Made by a program: the position numbers and the translations under genes. DNA of 64,000 nucleotides, taken from the NCBI RefSeq assembly GCF_000378085.1, contig NZ_KB899210.1, positions 372,001 through 436,000 on the forward strand, given 5' to 3'. Source of the DNA: Hoylesella loescheii DSM 19665 = JCM 12249 = ATCC 15930 (GTDB lineage Bacteria; Bacteroidota; Bacteroidia; Bacteroidales; Bacteroidaceae). Below the pieces are notes generated by a model, which was given only the letters and a program-made list of their open reading frames with translations, was not told the origin of the DNA and searched no databases. Shown here one piece after another: positions 34,537 through 44,679 of this stretch (position 1 is the stretch's first letter; the number at the start of each line of letters is the position of its first letter).

Positions 34537-35151
34537 TTACTTACACATTATTATAATCGCACGCGTGCAAGAGAAATGGGCCAAAACCGATAACCATATC
34601 GCATTAATCCACTTTAATTATATGGTACAGGTTTTATCTGGGACATGTATGGTGCTACCTAATGAACTTCACTTGCATTTGTTTCCCATTATAGCGAAAA
34701 GCTTCTATAAGAATGTTCAAATACGTCATGCCTATTGCTTTATGGTCAATCGCACCCCTATCAATAACGTTTAGAAGATAGTTTTCACAACTCCTGCCGT
34801 GTTATCTATATGGTGGAAGCCCATTCCATGTCAGATGGAATCTTGTTCCAGTTGACATGGAACTTTGTTACATGTCAACTGGAACAACCGTACAAGTTAG
34901 TGGTAACATGGCTATATGTCATTTAACTCTGTTCTAACGCTTTTTAAATGGCTCGTACGTTGTCGTTAATCGGAAAACAAAAACATAAGAACGGCAGATG
35001 GTTATGATTGAACTTGTCTACTCCTTATTAAATATACACGCGCGCGATTGAACTATCAAGACCAATAGTTTGTCTAGCTTTCCACTTTTGTTACCAACTT
35101 AACCAATGCGCAGATATTTGCAAACAATGATGTGAAACATAGGCCAATTAT
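34537..35151. other. gene-free stretch between two divergent promoters
   Basis: About 615 bases with no credible gene. It contains a palindrome array (34822-34893). Nothing else is recognised. The sequence just before the DUF2723 promoter is AT-rich. Confidence 0.5.
34822..34893. repeat. 22-base-period palindrome array, free-standing
   Basis: Units begin at 34822, 34844, 34866 and 34888 (half unit CCGTAC), exactly 22 bases apart. Arms are TTCCA or TTACA on the left and TGGAA on the right; the seven-base centres read TGTCAGA, GTTGACA and TGTCAAC, so the second and third centres are reverse complements of each other. Confidence 0.82.
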
Positions 35152-35182
35152 TTTGTATTTATCGCGATTTGCGTTATCTTTG
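35152..35182 (+). promoter_or_regulatory. promoter of the DUF2723 gene
   Basis: TTTG at 35152-35155, exactly 19 bases, then TATCTTTG at 35175-35182 followed by C. Full consensus. Predicted leader about 34 bases before the ATG at 35223. Confidence 0.78.
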
Positions 35183-35222
35183 CACCCATATTTCGAAATA
35201 GAAACTTTTATTATACCATTTC

Positions 35223-38200
35223 ATGAAACAGTACAAGTTAGTGGACAACGTGCTAGGGTGGCTCGCATTTTTTATTGCTGCCTTCGTATATTGTTCTACA
35301 ATCGAGCCCACTGCAAGCTTCTGGGACTGTCCTGAGTTTATAACCACAGGCTACAAACTAGAAATCGGACACCCACCAGGTGCGCCTTTCTTCATGCTCA
35401 CAGCCAATTTGTTCTCGCAATTTGCTAGCGATGTTACGCAGGTGGCTAAGATGGTGAACATCATGAGCGCATTGTTGAGCGCCACAACCATTCTATTCTT
35501 GTTCTGGACGATCACCCACCTCACACGAAAACTTATCGTTAAGGATTGGGATAGCATGACTTTGAGCAAGCTTATCGCCATAGAAGGTTCTGGATTGGTT
35601 GGTGCATTGATCTACACTTTCAGCGACACGTTTTGGTTTAGTGCCGTTGAAGGCGAGGTTTATGCCTACTCTTCGGCATTCACGGCCATTGTATTCTGGC
35701 TCATTTTGAAGTGGGAAGACCATGCCGACGAGCCTCACAGCGACAGATGGCTTGTGCTTATCATGTACATGACAGGCCTTAGCATCGGCGTTCACTTGCT
35801 TAACTTGCTCTGTATACCCGCCATTGTGCTGGTATTTGTTTACCGCAAGTTCCCCAACATCGAGGTAAAAGGCTCGCTTATTGCGCTTCTCATCTCGTTC
35901 GTTGTGGTTGCAGCCGTGCTCTATGGCGTTGTTCCAGGCATCATTACCGTTGGTGGATGGTTCGAATTATTCTTCGTCAACACGCTAGGAATGCCGTTCA
36001 ACACGGGCGAAGTGGTGTATATCGTGCTTTTGGTAGGTGCCGTTGTATGGGCCATCTACGAAAGCTACTCGCAGAAAAGCGAGAGAAGGGAAAACATTTC
36101 CTTCATCGTTGCATTCGGTTTGCTAGGCGTTCCGTTCTACGGTTACGGCTGGTCGGCCTTCTTTATTGGTGTAGTTGTACTTGGCGTTTTGTATTATGTG
36201 TTGAGCTATAAGCGCAAAAACGAAGCTAAAAAGCTTGTGCCACTTATCACGTCACGCATTAAAAACACGGTGTTGCTTTGTTTGCTGATGCTCATGATTG
36301 GTTATTCAAGCTACGCCGTTATCGTTATTCGTTCGCTGGCTAACCCGCCAATGGACCAAAACTCACCCGAAGACATCTTCACTTTGGGCAGTTACCTCAG
36401 TCGTGACCAGTATGGTGACAGGCCATTACTTTACGGACAAGCTTTCACTTCGCAAATGCAACTCGACAGGGAGGGCAATATGTGCAGACCACGCATGAAA
36501 GATGGTGCACCCATTTATCAGCGCAAGGAGAAGGCTAACAAAGACGAAAAGGACTCGTACTTTGTTGTCAGCACTAAAAATAAGTACGTATACGCCCAAA
36601 ACATGTTGTTCCCACGTATGTGGAGTCCCTTACATGCTCAGTCGTATAACGATTGGTTGGGTGGCATTGATGGTTCGGAGGTGCCATATGATAGGTGTGG
36701 TGAGACCGTGATGGTAAAGATACCCAGTCAAATGGACAACATTCGGTTCTTCCTTTCGTATCAATGCAACTTCATGTATTGGCGTTATTTCATGTGGAAC
36801 TTTGCTGGAAGGCAAAACGATTTGCAAGGAAATGGCGAGTTGGAGCATGGTAACTGGATATCTGGTATTGGCTTCTTGGATAATGCCCGACTTGGTGACC
36901 AAAGCAAATTGCCCGATGAATTGAAAAACAACAAAGGCCACAACGTTTACTATTGCTTGCCTTTGCTGTTGGGTCTTATTGGTCTCTTCTGGCAAGCATT
37001 CCGTGGACAACGCGGCATAAGGCAGTTCTGGGTGGTGTTCTTCCTCTTCTTCATGACGGGATTAGCCATCGTTATCTACCTTAATCAGACGCCATCTCAA
37101 GTGCGCGAACGTGACTATGCATACGCGGCATCATTCTATGCATTTGCCATTTGGTGTGGTTTGGGCGTTGCTGCCATCATCGACTTGCTAAAGAAACGCA
37201 TCAAGGTAGAAGGTACCATCGTGTCGGCGGTTGTTGCAGCACTATGCCTTTTCATACCGATACAAATGGCTTCGCAGAACTGGGACGACCATGACCGCAG
37301 TCATAGGGACACTTGTCGCGACTTCGGACAGAACTATTTGATGACCCTTCAAGATGAAGGTAATCCCATTATATTCACTAATGGCGATAACGACACGTTC
37401 CCATTGTGGTACAACCAAGAAGTGGAAGGTGTGCGTACAGATGCTCGTGTGTGCAACCTTAGCTACTTGCAAACCGACTGGTACATCGATCAGATGAAGC
37501 GCCCAGCCTATAAATCACCCTCGGTGCCCATCACATGGCCACGAATAGAGTTCTGCTCGGGAACCAACGAGTATGTTGAAGTGGTGCCACAAGCCAAACA
37601 ACAATTGCTCGACTTCTACAAGAACTATCCCAACGAAGCCAAAGCGAAGTATGGGGAAGAACCATTCGAATTGAAGAACATCCTTAAAAACTGGGTTCGC
37701 TCTAAGGATAAGGATGCTCACTTCATACCCACCGACACCGTTTACGTAACGATTGACAAGGCGGCAGTAAGAAAGAGCGGCATGATGATGGCTAGCGACA
37801 GCATACCCGACCGTATGGTGATTTCTCTGAAAGGCAAAAACGCTTTGTATAAGGGCGACCTGATGATGCTAGAGATGATAGCACAGAGCAACTGGGTTCG
37901 TCCAATATATGTCGCTTCGACTGTTGGCCAAGAGAATTACATGAACCTTGGCGACAACTTCGTACAAGAAGGATTGGCCAACCGCATTACTCCTTTCACC
38001 ACGAACAAACCTGGTGCGAAGAACTTTGATACCCAAAAGACCTACAACAACGTGATGAACCGTTACAAATACGGTGGTTTGTCGCGCAAGGGTATCTATA
38101 TCGACGAAACGCTTATGCGCATGTGCTACACTCATCGCCGAATTATGGCCCAGCTGGCACTGCACCTTATTTCTGAAGGTGATAAGCAAAAGGCAAGTAA

Positions 38201-38561
38201 TGTGTTGCAAAAGGCCGAGAAAGAGTTGCCTCCTTATAACATCCCCTATAGCTATATGAATGGTGGATTGGATATTGCTCGTGCATACGCGCTATTGGGA
38301 CGGACGGCGAAGGCTAAGGAAGTGGCGAATGCTGTATGGACACAAGGCCAGCAATACCTTAACTGGTACTTGTCGCTAGATGGGTCGCGCTTTGCCAATT
38401 CCATGAACGATTGCATGCTACAGATATATATTCTTAGGCAGACAGCTGCTGTTATGGGCATGGCCGACAAGCAAGCCGCTGCTCAACAAGAGAATAAGCT
38501 TAACATGCTGTTTAAGCAGTATCAGGAAAAAGGTGGGGCTATGCCCTTAGACGAAGAATAA
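35223..38561 (+). CDS. DUF2723 membrane protein (TMEM260-like, putative GT-C glycosyltransferase)
   Basis: A 1112-residue protein with many hydrophobic helices in its first half (about 10 between residues 8 and 690) and a large soluble second half. The N-terminal periplasmic loop holds FWDCPEF and GHPPGAPFF, the hallmarks of DUF2723; the acidic residues of the first loop are where GT-C enzymes keep their catalytic aspartate. Human TMEM260, of the same domain family, is an O-mannosyltransferase, so a role in glycosylating exported proteins is plausible here but unproven. Helical repeats near the C-terminus (about 985-1090) resemble TPR. It has a consensus promoter and is followed by a polysaccharide deacetylase. 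Confidence 0.88.
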   Translation: MKQYKLVDNVLGWLAFFIAAFVYCSTIEPTASFWDCPEFITTGYKLEIGHPPGAPFFMLTANLFSQFASDVTQVAKMVNIMSALLSATTILFLFWTITHLTRKLIVKDWDSMTLSKLIAIEGSGLVGALIYTFSDTFWFSAVEGEVYAYSSAFTAIVFWLILKWEDHADEPHSDRWLVLIMYMTGLSIGVHLLNLLCIPAIVLVFVYRKFPNIEVKGSLIALLISFVVVAAVLYGVVPGIITVGGWFELFFVNTLGMPFNTGEVVYIVLLVGAVVWAIYESYSQKSERRENISFIVAFGLLGVPFYGYGWSAFFIGVVVLGVLYYVLSYKRKNEAKKLVPLITSRIKNTVLLCLLMLMIGYSSYAVIVIRSLANPPMDQNSPEDIFTLGSYLSRDQYGDRPLLYGQAFTSQMQLDREGNMCRPRMKDGAPIYQRKEKANKDEKDSYFVVSTKNKYVYAQNMLFPRMWSPLHAQSYNDWLGGIDGSEVPYDRCGETVMVKIPSQMDNIRFFLSYQCNFMYWRYFMWNFAGRQNDLQGNGELEHGNWISGIGFLDNARLGDQSKLPDELKNNKGHNVYYCLPLLLGLIGLFWQAFRGQRGIRQFWVVFFLFFMTGLAIVIYLNQTPSQVRERDYAYAASFYAFAIWCGLGVAAIIDLLKKRIKVEGTIVSAVVAALCLFIPIQMASQNWDDHDRSHRDTCRDFGQNYLMTLQDEGNPIIFTNGDNDTFPLWYNQEVEGVRTDARVCNLSYLQTDWYIDQMKRPAYKSPSVPITWPRIEFCSGTNEYVEVVPQAKQQLLDFYKNYPNEAKAKYGEEPFELKNILKNWVRSKDKDAHFIPTDTVYVTIDKAAVRKSGMMMASDSIPDRMVISLKGKNALYKGDLMMLEMIAQSNWVRPIYVASTVGQENYMNLGDNFVQEGLANRITPFTTNKPGAKNFDTQKTYNNVMNRYKYGGLSRKGIYIDETLMRMCYTHRRIMAQLALHLISEGDKQKASNVLQKAEKELPPYNIPYSYMNGGLDIARAYALLGRTAKAKEVANAVWTQGQQYLNWYLSLDGSRFANSMNDCMLQIYILRQTAAVMGMADKQAAAQQENKLNMLFKQYQEKGGAMPLDEE

Positions 38562-38688
38562 GAATTGAACACGAGAACGCACTTAACAGGTACAAGAACG
38601 AGGCATTATGCGACCCAAAAGATACTCTTGGCCATGGCAAATCCCGGTTCTTGCACCTGCTGTTCGTTCGAAACGCGCTGTTTGAAAG

Positions 38689-39300
38689 ATGATAATCGAA
38701 CAACCCGCAATATGGTTACGGTGGCTTTACCCGCACGCTTTGTGGCGTATGGATAGGCACGACCGTTCTGTTTACCTCACTTTCGACGATGGACCAATAC
38801 CCGAATCTACACCGTTTATTCTCGAAACGTTAGCCAAGTTTGGGGCTCGCGCCACTTTCTTTATGGTGGGCGAGAATGTAGAACGCTATCCCGAGCTGTA
38901 CCAACGCATCGTAGACGAAGGGCATAGGGTAGGAAATCATACCTATAACCACATGGGTGGGGCTAAGCATAGCATCAAAACGTACACCGAAAATGCAAAG
39001 CGGGCCGATGCGCTGATACACTCTAACCTCTTCAGACCACCTCATGGATGGATGCGCCTTAGTCAATACGCATGGCTAAGTCGTACATACAAGGTGGTGA
39101 TGTGGGACCTCGTTACGCGTGATTATTCGAAGTGGATGACGGCAGAAGACGTTCTTAACAACGTAAAGCGTTATGCACGCAATGGCTCTATCATCACTTT
39201 CCACGACTCGCTCAAAAGTATCGCTAAGCTTCACTTTGCCTTACCTCAGGCATTACAATGGTTAAAGGATCAAGGATATGAGTTTAAGACTTTCGAATGA
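38689..39300 (+). CDS. polysaccharide deacetylase family protein (NodB domain)
   Basis: A 203-residue carbohydrate esterase family 4-type protein that removes acetyl groups from N-acetylated sugars. Catalytic motifs: TFDDGP near residue 30 (base and metal aspartates), HTYNH near residue 84 (metal histidines), RPPHG with the arginine of motif 3 and ITFHDS near the end with the general-acid histidine. No clear signal peptide, which leaves its location open. The stop overlaps the queG start by 23 bases. Confidence 0.9.
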   Translation: MIIEQPAIWLRWLYPHALWRMDRHDRSVYLTFDDGPIPESTPFILETLAKFGARATFFMVGENVERYPELYQRIVDEGHRVGNHTYNHMGGAKHSIKTYTENAKRADALIHSNLFRPPHGWMRLSQYAWLSRTYKVVMWDLVTRDYSKWMTAEDVLNNVKRYARNGSIITFHDSLKSIAKLHFALPQALQWLKDQGYEFKTFE

Positions 39301-40336
39301 CATCAAAGCCGAGGCCAAACGCCTCGGTTTTTTTGCCTGTGGCATAGCGAAAGCCGCGCCCGTAGAGCCAACAACGGCTGCCGAAGTGACGCGATGGCTC
39401 GACAAAGGATGCTTTGCCGAGATGTCGTATATGAACAATTATACAGATAAACGCCTAAATCCGCAATTGCTCATGCCTGGTTTGAAGTCTATTGTGTGTG
39501 TTGCCATGAGCTATGCACCTGCCAAACGCATGCCGAAAGGTCAATATCAGTTGGCCAGCTACGCTTACGGGCAAGACTATCACGAGATAGTGAAGGGCAA
39601 ATTGCGACAGCTTGCAACGCATTTTGGGTTCGAACCATATACCGAAGAAAATGTTGTGCCCTCCCCTTCTCCTGACTACGCAGCCCCAAAGTATAGAGTT
39701 TTCTGCGATAGTGCACCCATATTGGAACGCTATTGGGCTGTAAAGGCGGGCTTGGGATGGACTGGGCGGAACCATCAGCTTATCATTCCCAAGGCTGGAA
39801 GTATGTTTGTGTTGGGCGAACTGTTTCTGGACATCGAGCTAGACTATGACGCCGAGATGCCCAACCGCTGTGGAAACTGCCACAAATGTATTGACGTCTG
39901 TCCTACAAAAGCACTTGGCTCATGGCAAGACACTGTTGGCAAGAAGACGTTTTTGTTTGATGCGAAACGTTGCCTGTCGTATCAAACTATCGAATATCGG
40001 GGAGATTTGAAGCCCGAAGTTGCTCAAGCCATGGGCGATACCATTTACGGATGCGACAAATGCCAAACCATTTGTCCATGGAATGCTCATCCCATTGCCA
40101 CCAATATTGAGGAGCTAGCCCCCAAACCCGAACTAATGAGCATGACACGAGAGCAATGGCACAGCCTAACCGAAGACGATTATAAGCGCCTTTTCAAAGG
40201 AAGTGCAGTGAAAAGAGCCAAATATGCGGGGCTAATGCGTAATATTAAGGCGGTAGAAGAGTTCCAACTACGACATAGACAGCAAACAAACGACGGCAAT
40301 AATGCCACAACAAACAATAAGGAAAAGAAACAATGA
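39278..40336 (+). CDS. queG: epoxyqueuosine reductase
   Basis: Last step of queuosine synthesis in tRNA: cobalamin- and iron-sulphur-dependent reduction of epoxyqueuosine. The 352-residue protein has the N-terminal cobalamin-binding part, WTGRNHQLI in the middle, and two ferredoxin cysteine groups: CGNCHKCIDVCP (about 206-217) and CDKCQTICPWN (about 259-269). Start chosen at the ATG at 39278, inside the deacetylase gene; the next ATG would remove conserved N-terminal sequence. The stop overlaps the next gene's start in ATGA. Confidence 0.95.
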   Translation: MSLRLSNDIKAEAKRLGFFACGIAKAAPVEPTTAAEVTRWLDKGCFAEMSYMNNYTDKRLNPQLLMPGLKSIVCVAMSYAPAKRMPKGQYQLASYAYGQDYHEIVKGKLRQLATHFGFEPYTEENVVPSPSPDYAAPKYRVFCDSAPILERYWAVKAGLGWTGRNHQLIIPKAGSMFVLGELFLDIELDYDAEMPNRCGNCHKCIDVCPTKALGSWQDTVGKKTFLFDAKRCLSYQTIEYRGDLKPEVAQAMGDTIYGCDKCQTICPWNAHPIATNIEELAPKPELMSMTREQWHSLTEDDYKRLFKGSAVKRAKYAGLMRNIKAVEEFQLRHRQQTNDGNNATTNNKEKKQ

Positions 40337-41049
40337 GAGATAAGCAAGACTTAAAATATACGCAAAAGACGTTGATTCGCGCGTTTTTCGATGGTTTTAC
40401 GAATGGCGTTATTGATGCTAATAACTTGGAACAAGATGAACGTCAGACGCTGATAAAGGCTCTTCTGAACGTTTACGACAAGATTTCGGAGCATTATGCT
40501 ATGGTGTTGTTACCCATTCTAGGCGTTATTCATCACGAGAGTTTGGAGCAATTGCAACGCGAACTTGATGCAAAAAGGCAACAAGACGATGTAGATGTAA
40601 CGGCATATTTTAAGGTGGTGTGCAGAGAAAATGGCACTTACGAGGCCATGGTGGATGATTATAAGGCTAATTTCGAGGCCTTATTGAAAGGGACTACGCT
40701 GAAAACACAGCATTGTGTCTTGTCCAACGAAACCTCATCAGTAACCTATACAAAGACCAACGAAGAACAAAACATCAGACTTTTAGTACGAACCGTTCTG
40801 CGTGCTTACCGATCTGGGCTACAAACAAAGCCGGCATTGCAGCAATTTAAGCAAACAACGGTTATCCGAATGTTGCTAGACAATGTAGATCTTCTTGTTA
40901 ATGGAAAGCCCACTATTGCTGATCAGGTAGACAATGCTGCCGATATTCACGAGTTGCTTTTAGCCGTGGTGCATACCAAAGAGCGTTATAATGTGGTGCA
41001 AGAAGAATTACAGCTTGAGATGGAAAGACTTATTAAGGGTGAAAATTAA
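40333..41049 (+). CDS. hypothetical protein coupled to queG
   Basis: A 238-residue soluble, largely helical protein that I do not recognise. The first half (YTQKTLIRAFFDGFTNGVI) and second half (IRLLVRTVLRAYRSGLQ) look like two related helical units, so an internal duplication is possible. There is no signal peptide, membrane segment or metal motif. ATGA overlap with queG supports a real gene and translational coupling. Confidence 0.65.
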   Translation: MRDKQDLKYTQKTLIRAFFDGFTNGVIDANNLEQDERQTLIKALLNVYDKISEHYAMVLLPILGVIHHESLEQLQRELDAKRQQDDVDVTAYFKVVCRENGTYEAMVDDYKANFEALLKGTTLKTQHCVLSNETSSVTYTKTNEEQNIRLLVRTVLRAYRSGLQTKPALQQFKQTTVIRMLLDNVDLLVNGKPTIADQVDNAADIHELLLAVVHTKERYNVVQEELQLEMERLIKGEN

Positions 41050-41099
41050 AGGTGAGAATAACGGTCATTTATGTCGATATGCGCTTACAAACCATAAAT

Positions 41100-41744
41100 T
41101 TACTTGCAACTATATCCATCTTTGATTAACTTGGTGTCGATAAACTCTATGCCCTTTGGAGTGCAAAAGCCACGGAGGAACAGCACGGCCATATTGGTGA
41201 ACAAATGGTTGACATCGTATTTTTGAAACGTTTGTTCGCCCATAGTGAGCTTCGATGAAAACGAAATGAAGTTCAGCACCACGTTATAGTCGAGGAACGA
41301 CACGAAATAGCCTTCTTCTATCCCCCGCTTCACAAAGTCCATTGCCTCTTTATGGTCTTTTTCTGTTTTATTGGTAAGATATTTCATCACCCGCGCATAC
41401 TTGCTTAATTCGCTGAAAAACAAAGGGTTTATGTTTGCCATATCGGCCATTTCGCGGTTATAGACATGAAAAATAATGTCCATTACCGTATGGTTCTTAT
41501 CCTGTGCATACAGTTGGGAATCGCGTTTCCTTGCCTTGTCTTCGCGCATAATGCCGTCGAGCAACAACTCTTCCTTATTCGAATAGATTTCATATATCGT
41601 TCGTTTGGATATGCCGAGCGTAGTTGCGATGTCGTCCATACGCACATTGCGTATGCCACGCAGTTTAAAAGCTTGCATGGCAACAGTTAAAATACGCTCT
41701 TTTAAGTCTCTTCGATAGTTGGATTGTAAATCTTGTTGCTCCAT
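41100..41744 (-). CDS. TetR/AcrR family transcriptional regulator
   Basis: A 214-residue regulator: an N-terminal TetR helix-turn-helix (residues 10-60, VRMDDIATTLGISKRTIYEIYSNKEEL) and a helical ligand-binding C-terminus. The ATG at 41744 is used; an upstream alternative adds a stretch that precedes the predicted transcription start. It diverges from the malic enzyme gene across a 210-base region in which the two -33 elements nearly touch, so autoregulation and control of malic enzyme are plausible. Ligand unknown. Confidence 0.9.
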   Translation of the reverse strand: MEQQDLQSNYRRDLKERILTVAMQAFKLRGIRNVRMDDIATTLGISKRTIYEIYSNKEELLLDGIMREDKARKRDSQLYAQDKNHTVMDIIFHVYNREMADMANINPLFFSELSKYARVMKYLTNKTEKDHKEAMDFVKRGIEEGYFVSFLDYNVVLNFISFSSKLTMGEQTFQKYDVNHLFTNMAVLFLRGFCTPKGIEFIDTKLIKDGYSCK

Positions 41745-41763
41745 AAATACCCTTATTACCACA

Positions 41764-41821
41764 CAAAGGTACAAAAAATATGAAAAACAAATTTTTGTTT
41801 AAGCCTTTTTTACTACCTTTG
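41764..41821. promoter_or_regulatory. back-to-back promoters of the TetR and malic enzyme genes
   Basis: Leftward: TTTG at 41791-41788, 16-base spacer, TACCTTTG at 41771-41764. Rightward: TTTG at 41794-41797, 16-base spacer, TACCTTTG at 41814-41821 then C. The two -33 boxes are separated by only two bases (CAAA, TT, TTTG). The spacers are shorter than the usual 19-20 in both directions. Confidence 0.6.
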
Positions 41822-41954
41822 CGTAGTTTTCAGCGTATAACGTTAAGCAATTAAATTCAACGCTCATTATAATCATACAGAATGGTAACAGATGCGGAAA
41901 AAACTTAATGCTTTTCCCCAAAATATCTTTATCATATAAAATAATCATGCAAAA

Positions 41955-44255
41955 ATGGTAAAAGTAACCAAAGAAGCTGCTTTAAGCTATCATCAAAGTG
42001 GACGCCCAGGTAAAATTGAAGTGCGACCCACCAAGCCATATCACTCCCAAACAGACCTTAGTTTGGCTTATTCGCCTGGCGTTGCCTACCCTTGTCTCGA
42101 AATACAAAGTAACCCAGACGATGTGTACAAATACACCGATAAGGGAAACCTTGTGGCCGTTATCAGCAACGGAACGGCTGTGTTAGGACTAGGCGACATT
42201 GGCGCGATGAGTGGTAAGCCTGTGATGGAAGGAAAGGGCTTACTCTTTAAAATATATGGTGGTATCGACGTATTCGACATAGAATTGGCTGAGAAAGATC
42301 CCGAAAAGTTCTGCGAAACCGTTGAGCGAATCGCCCCAACCTTTGGTGGCATCAACCTCGAAGATATCAAGGCGCCCGAATGTTTCTACATTGAAGAGCG
42401 CCTTAAACGGACGCTAGACATCCCCGTGATGCACGACGACCAACACGGAACGGCTATTATCTCTGCTGCAGGACTTAAAAATGCACTCGAAGTAGCGGGT
42501 AAAGATATCAAGAACGTACGTATTGTGGTTAATGGTGCAGGTGCTGCAGCCATTAGTTGCACCAAGCTTTATATCGCTTTAGGTGTAAAACGAGAAAACG
42601 TGGTGATGCTAGATTCGAAGGGAGTTATCACTACCGACAGAGAGAACCTTAACGACCAAAAGGCATTTTTCGCCACCGAGCGCCGCGACATACACACTTT
42701 GGAAGAAGCCATCAAGGGAGCCGACGTGTTCGTTGGTTTGTCTAAGGGAAACATTCTCACCAAAGACATGGTGCGTTCGATGGCAGATAGACCCATTGTT
42801 TTTGCTTTAGCCAATCCCGTTCCTGAGATATCGTACGAAGATGCCATGGCTTCACGCCCCGACGTACTTATTTCCACGGGACGTTCCGACTATCCCAACC
42901 AAATAAACAACGTTATTGGCTTTCCCTACATCTTCCGTGGCGCACTCGACGTACATGCTACTGCCATCAACGAAGAGATGAAAATGGCTGCTGTGCACGC
43001 CATTGCCGACTTAGCCAAGCAACCTGTTCCCGATGTGGTTAACGACATCTATCGTGTAAACGACCTTACTTTCGGATCGCTCTATTTCATCCCCAAGCCC
43101 GTAGACCCACGTCTTATCACCGAGGTTTCGGCTGCTGTGGCTAAGGCTGCGATAGAAAGTGGCGTGGCTAGAAAAGACATAACCAACTGGGATGCGTATA
43201 AAAACAGCCTGATGCAACTGCTTGGCCAAGAGACGGTATTTACAAGGAAGTTGCACGATACTGCCCGATTGCAACCCCAACGTGTGGTTTACGCCGAGGG
43301 CGGGCATCCTTCTATGATGAAGGCAGCCGTACAAGCCAAGGCCGAAGGTATCTGCTTCCCTATCCTATTGGGCAATCCCGACCGCATTAACAGACAATCC
43401 CAACGCTTGAAACTCGATCTTAGTGGCATCGAAATTATCGATATGCGTGCAGATAAGGAACAAGGCCGTCGGGCAACTTATGCTAAACATCTTGCCGAAA
43501 AGCTGGCGCGCAAGGGCTACACCTTCCAAGAGGCGTACGACAAGATGTACGAACGCAACTATTTTGGCATGATGATGGTTGAACGAGGTGATGCCGATGC
43601 ATTCATTACGGGGCTTTACACCAAGTATTCAAACACCATCAAGGTGGCCACAGAGGTTGTTGGTGTTCGCGAAGGTTTCCATACGTTTGGTACAATGCAC
43701 ATCGTGAACTCGCAAAAAGGTACGTATTATATCGCCGACACACTTATCAACCGCCATCCCGACAACAATTTCCTTGTTGATATAGCCCGATTGAGTGCTA
43801 ATACAGTTGAGTTTTTCAACGAGAAACCCGTCATGGCCATGATCAGTTATTCTAACTTTGGCACAGATGAGATAGGTAGTCCGCTGAAAGTTCACGAGGC
43901 TGTTGAGGAACTTCACACAAACTATCCCGATCTAATTGTTGACGGTGAGATGCAAGTGAACTTTGCCTTGAATAGGGAAATGAGAGACGAAAAATATCCT
44001 TTCTCTAAGTTGAAAGACAAAGATGTCAATACGCTTATCTTCCCCAACCTTAGCAGCGCCAATGCCAGCTATAAGTTTCTGCAAGCCCTAAACCCCAAAA
44101 CCGAGATTGTAGGACCTATACAAATGGGACTGAATCGTCCCATCCACTTCACCGACTTCGAAGCTTCGGTTAGGGATATTGTTAATGTTACTGCCGTTGC
44201 AGTGGTTGATGCTTGCGTAGACAAGATGAAACGGGCCGGCAAAACAAAGCAATAA
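41955..44255 (+). CDS. maeB: NADP-dependent malic enzyme with phosphotransacetylase-like C-terminal domain
   Basis: Oxidative decarboxylation of malate to pyruvate with NADP. The 766 residues match the large bacterial MaeB form. Residues 1-430 are the malic enzyme part ([27 protein letters not shown] with the metal site, [10 protein letters not shown] for NADP). Residues 430-766 form the phosphotransacetylase-like domain ([14 protein letters not shown]), regulatory rather than catalytic in studied enzymes. It diverges from a TetR gene, with a leader of about 125 bases. Confidence 0.96.
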   Translation: MVKVTKEAALSYHQSGRPGKIEVRPTKPYHSQTDLSLAYSPGVAYPCLEIQSNPDDVYKYTDKGNLVAVISNGTAVLGLGDIGAMSGKPVMEGKGLLFKIYGGIDVFDIELAEKDPEKFCETVERIAPTFGGINLEDIKAPECFYIEERLKRTLDIPVMHDDQHGTAIISAAGLKNALEVAGKDIKNVRIVVNGAGAAAISCTKLYIALGVKRENVVMLDSKGVITTDRENLNDQKAFFATERRDIHTLEEAIKGADVFVGLSKGNILTKDMVRSMADRPIVFALANPVPEISYEDAMASRPDVLISTGRSDYPNQINNVIGFPYIFRGALDVHATAINEEMKMAAVHAIADLAKQPVPDVVNDIYRVNDLTFGSLYFIPKPVDPRLITEVSAAVAKAAIESGVARKDITNWDAYKNSLMQLLGQETVFTRKLHDTARLQPQRVVYAEGGHPSMMKAAVQAKAEGICFPILLGNPDRINRQSQRLKLDLSGIEIIDMRADKEQGRRATYAKHLAEKLARKGYTFQEAYDKMYERNYFGMMMVERGDADAFITGLYTKYSNTIKVATEVVGVREGFHTFGTMHIVNSQKGTYYIADTLINRHPDNNFLVDIARLSANTVEFFNEKPVMAMISYSNFGTDEIGSPLKVHEAVEELHTNYPDLIVDGEMQVNFALNREMRDEKYPFSKLKDKDVNTLIFPNLSSANASYKFLQALNPKTEIVGPIQMGLNRPIHFTDFEASVRDIVNVTAVAVVDACVDKMKRAGKTKQ

Positions 44256-44434
44256 CGAAGCGTTTAAGACCAAAGTTAGCGGTTTCTTCAGTTGATGAGT
44301 AAGCGATTAAACCGATGTAACACAATAATCATTAACGCTTTAATGAAAGATGGCTTTTATCCGCTTATATGCTATTTCACATTTTCGGATAGTGCCAACC
44401 GCATGATATGGCAGCATCATGCGAACAACTAATC

Positions 44435-44476
44435 AACCCGCCTAGATTACCTTTACGAGGTGTTTTTAGGCGGGTT
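44435..44476 (+). terminator. hairpin after malic enzyme
   Basis: A perfect ten-base stem AACCCGCCTA with TAGGCGGGTT around a 22-base loop, 180 bases after the malic enzyme stop. It is followed by a weak T-rich run (ATTTATTGTTTT) a few bases on. Distance and tail make it a probable but not certain terminator. Confidence 0.55.
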
Positions 44477-44679
44477 GGCCATTTATTGTTTTGTGGAGAT
44501 ACGCTATTCTACAAGAAAGCCCAGTGCATAACCAAAAAGATTATTGGACTTACCCTATGTAATGTCTTTTTTGTAACAATAAAATGCGATCTCGTTAGAA
44601 AGGCTTTAAAAAACGCCGAAATTGCATTTAAAAGCTGCGTTATCAATTTCAATGTTGGTATAATAAACTATTTCTCCAG

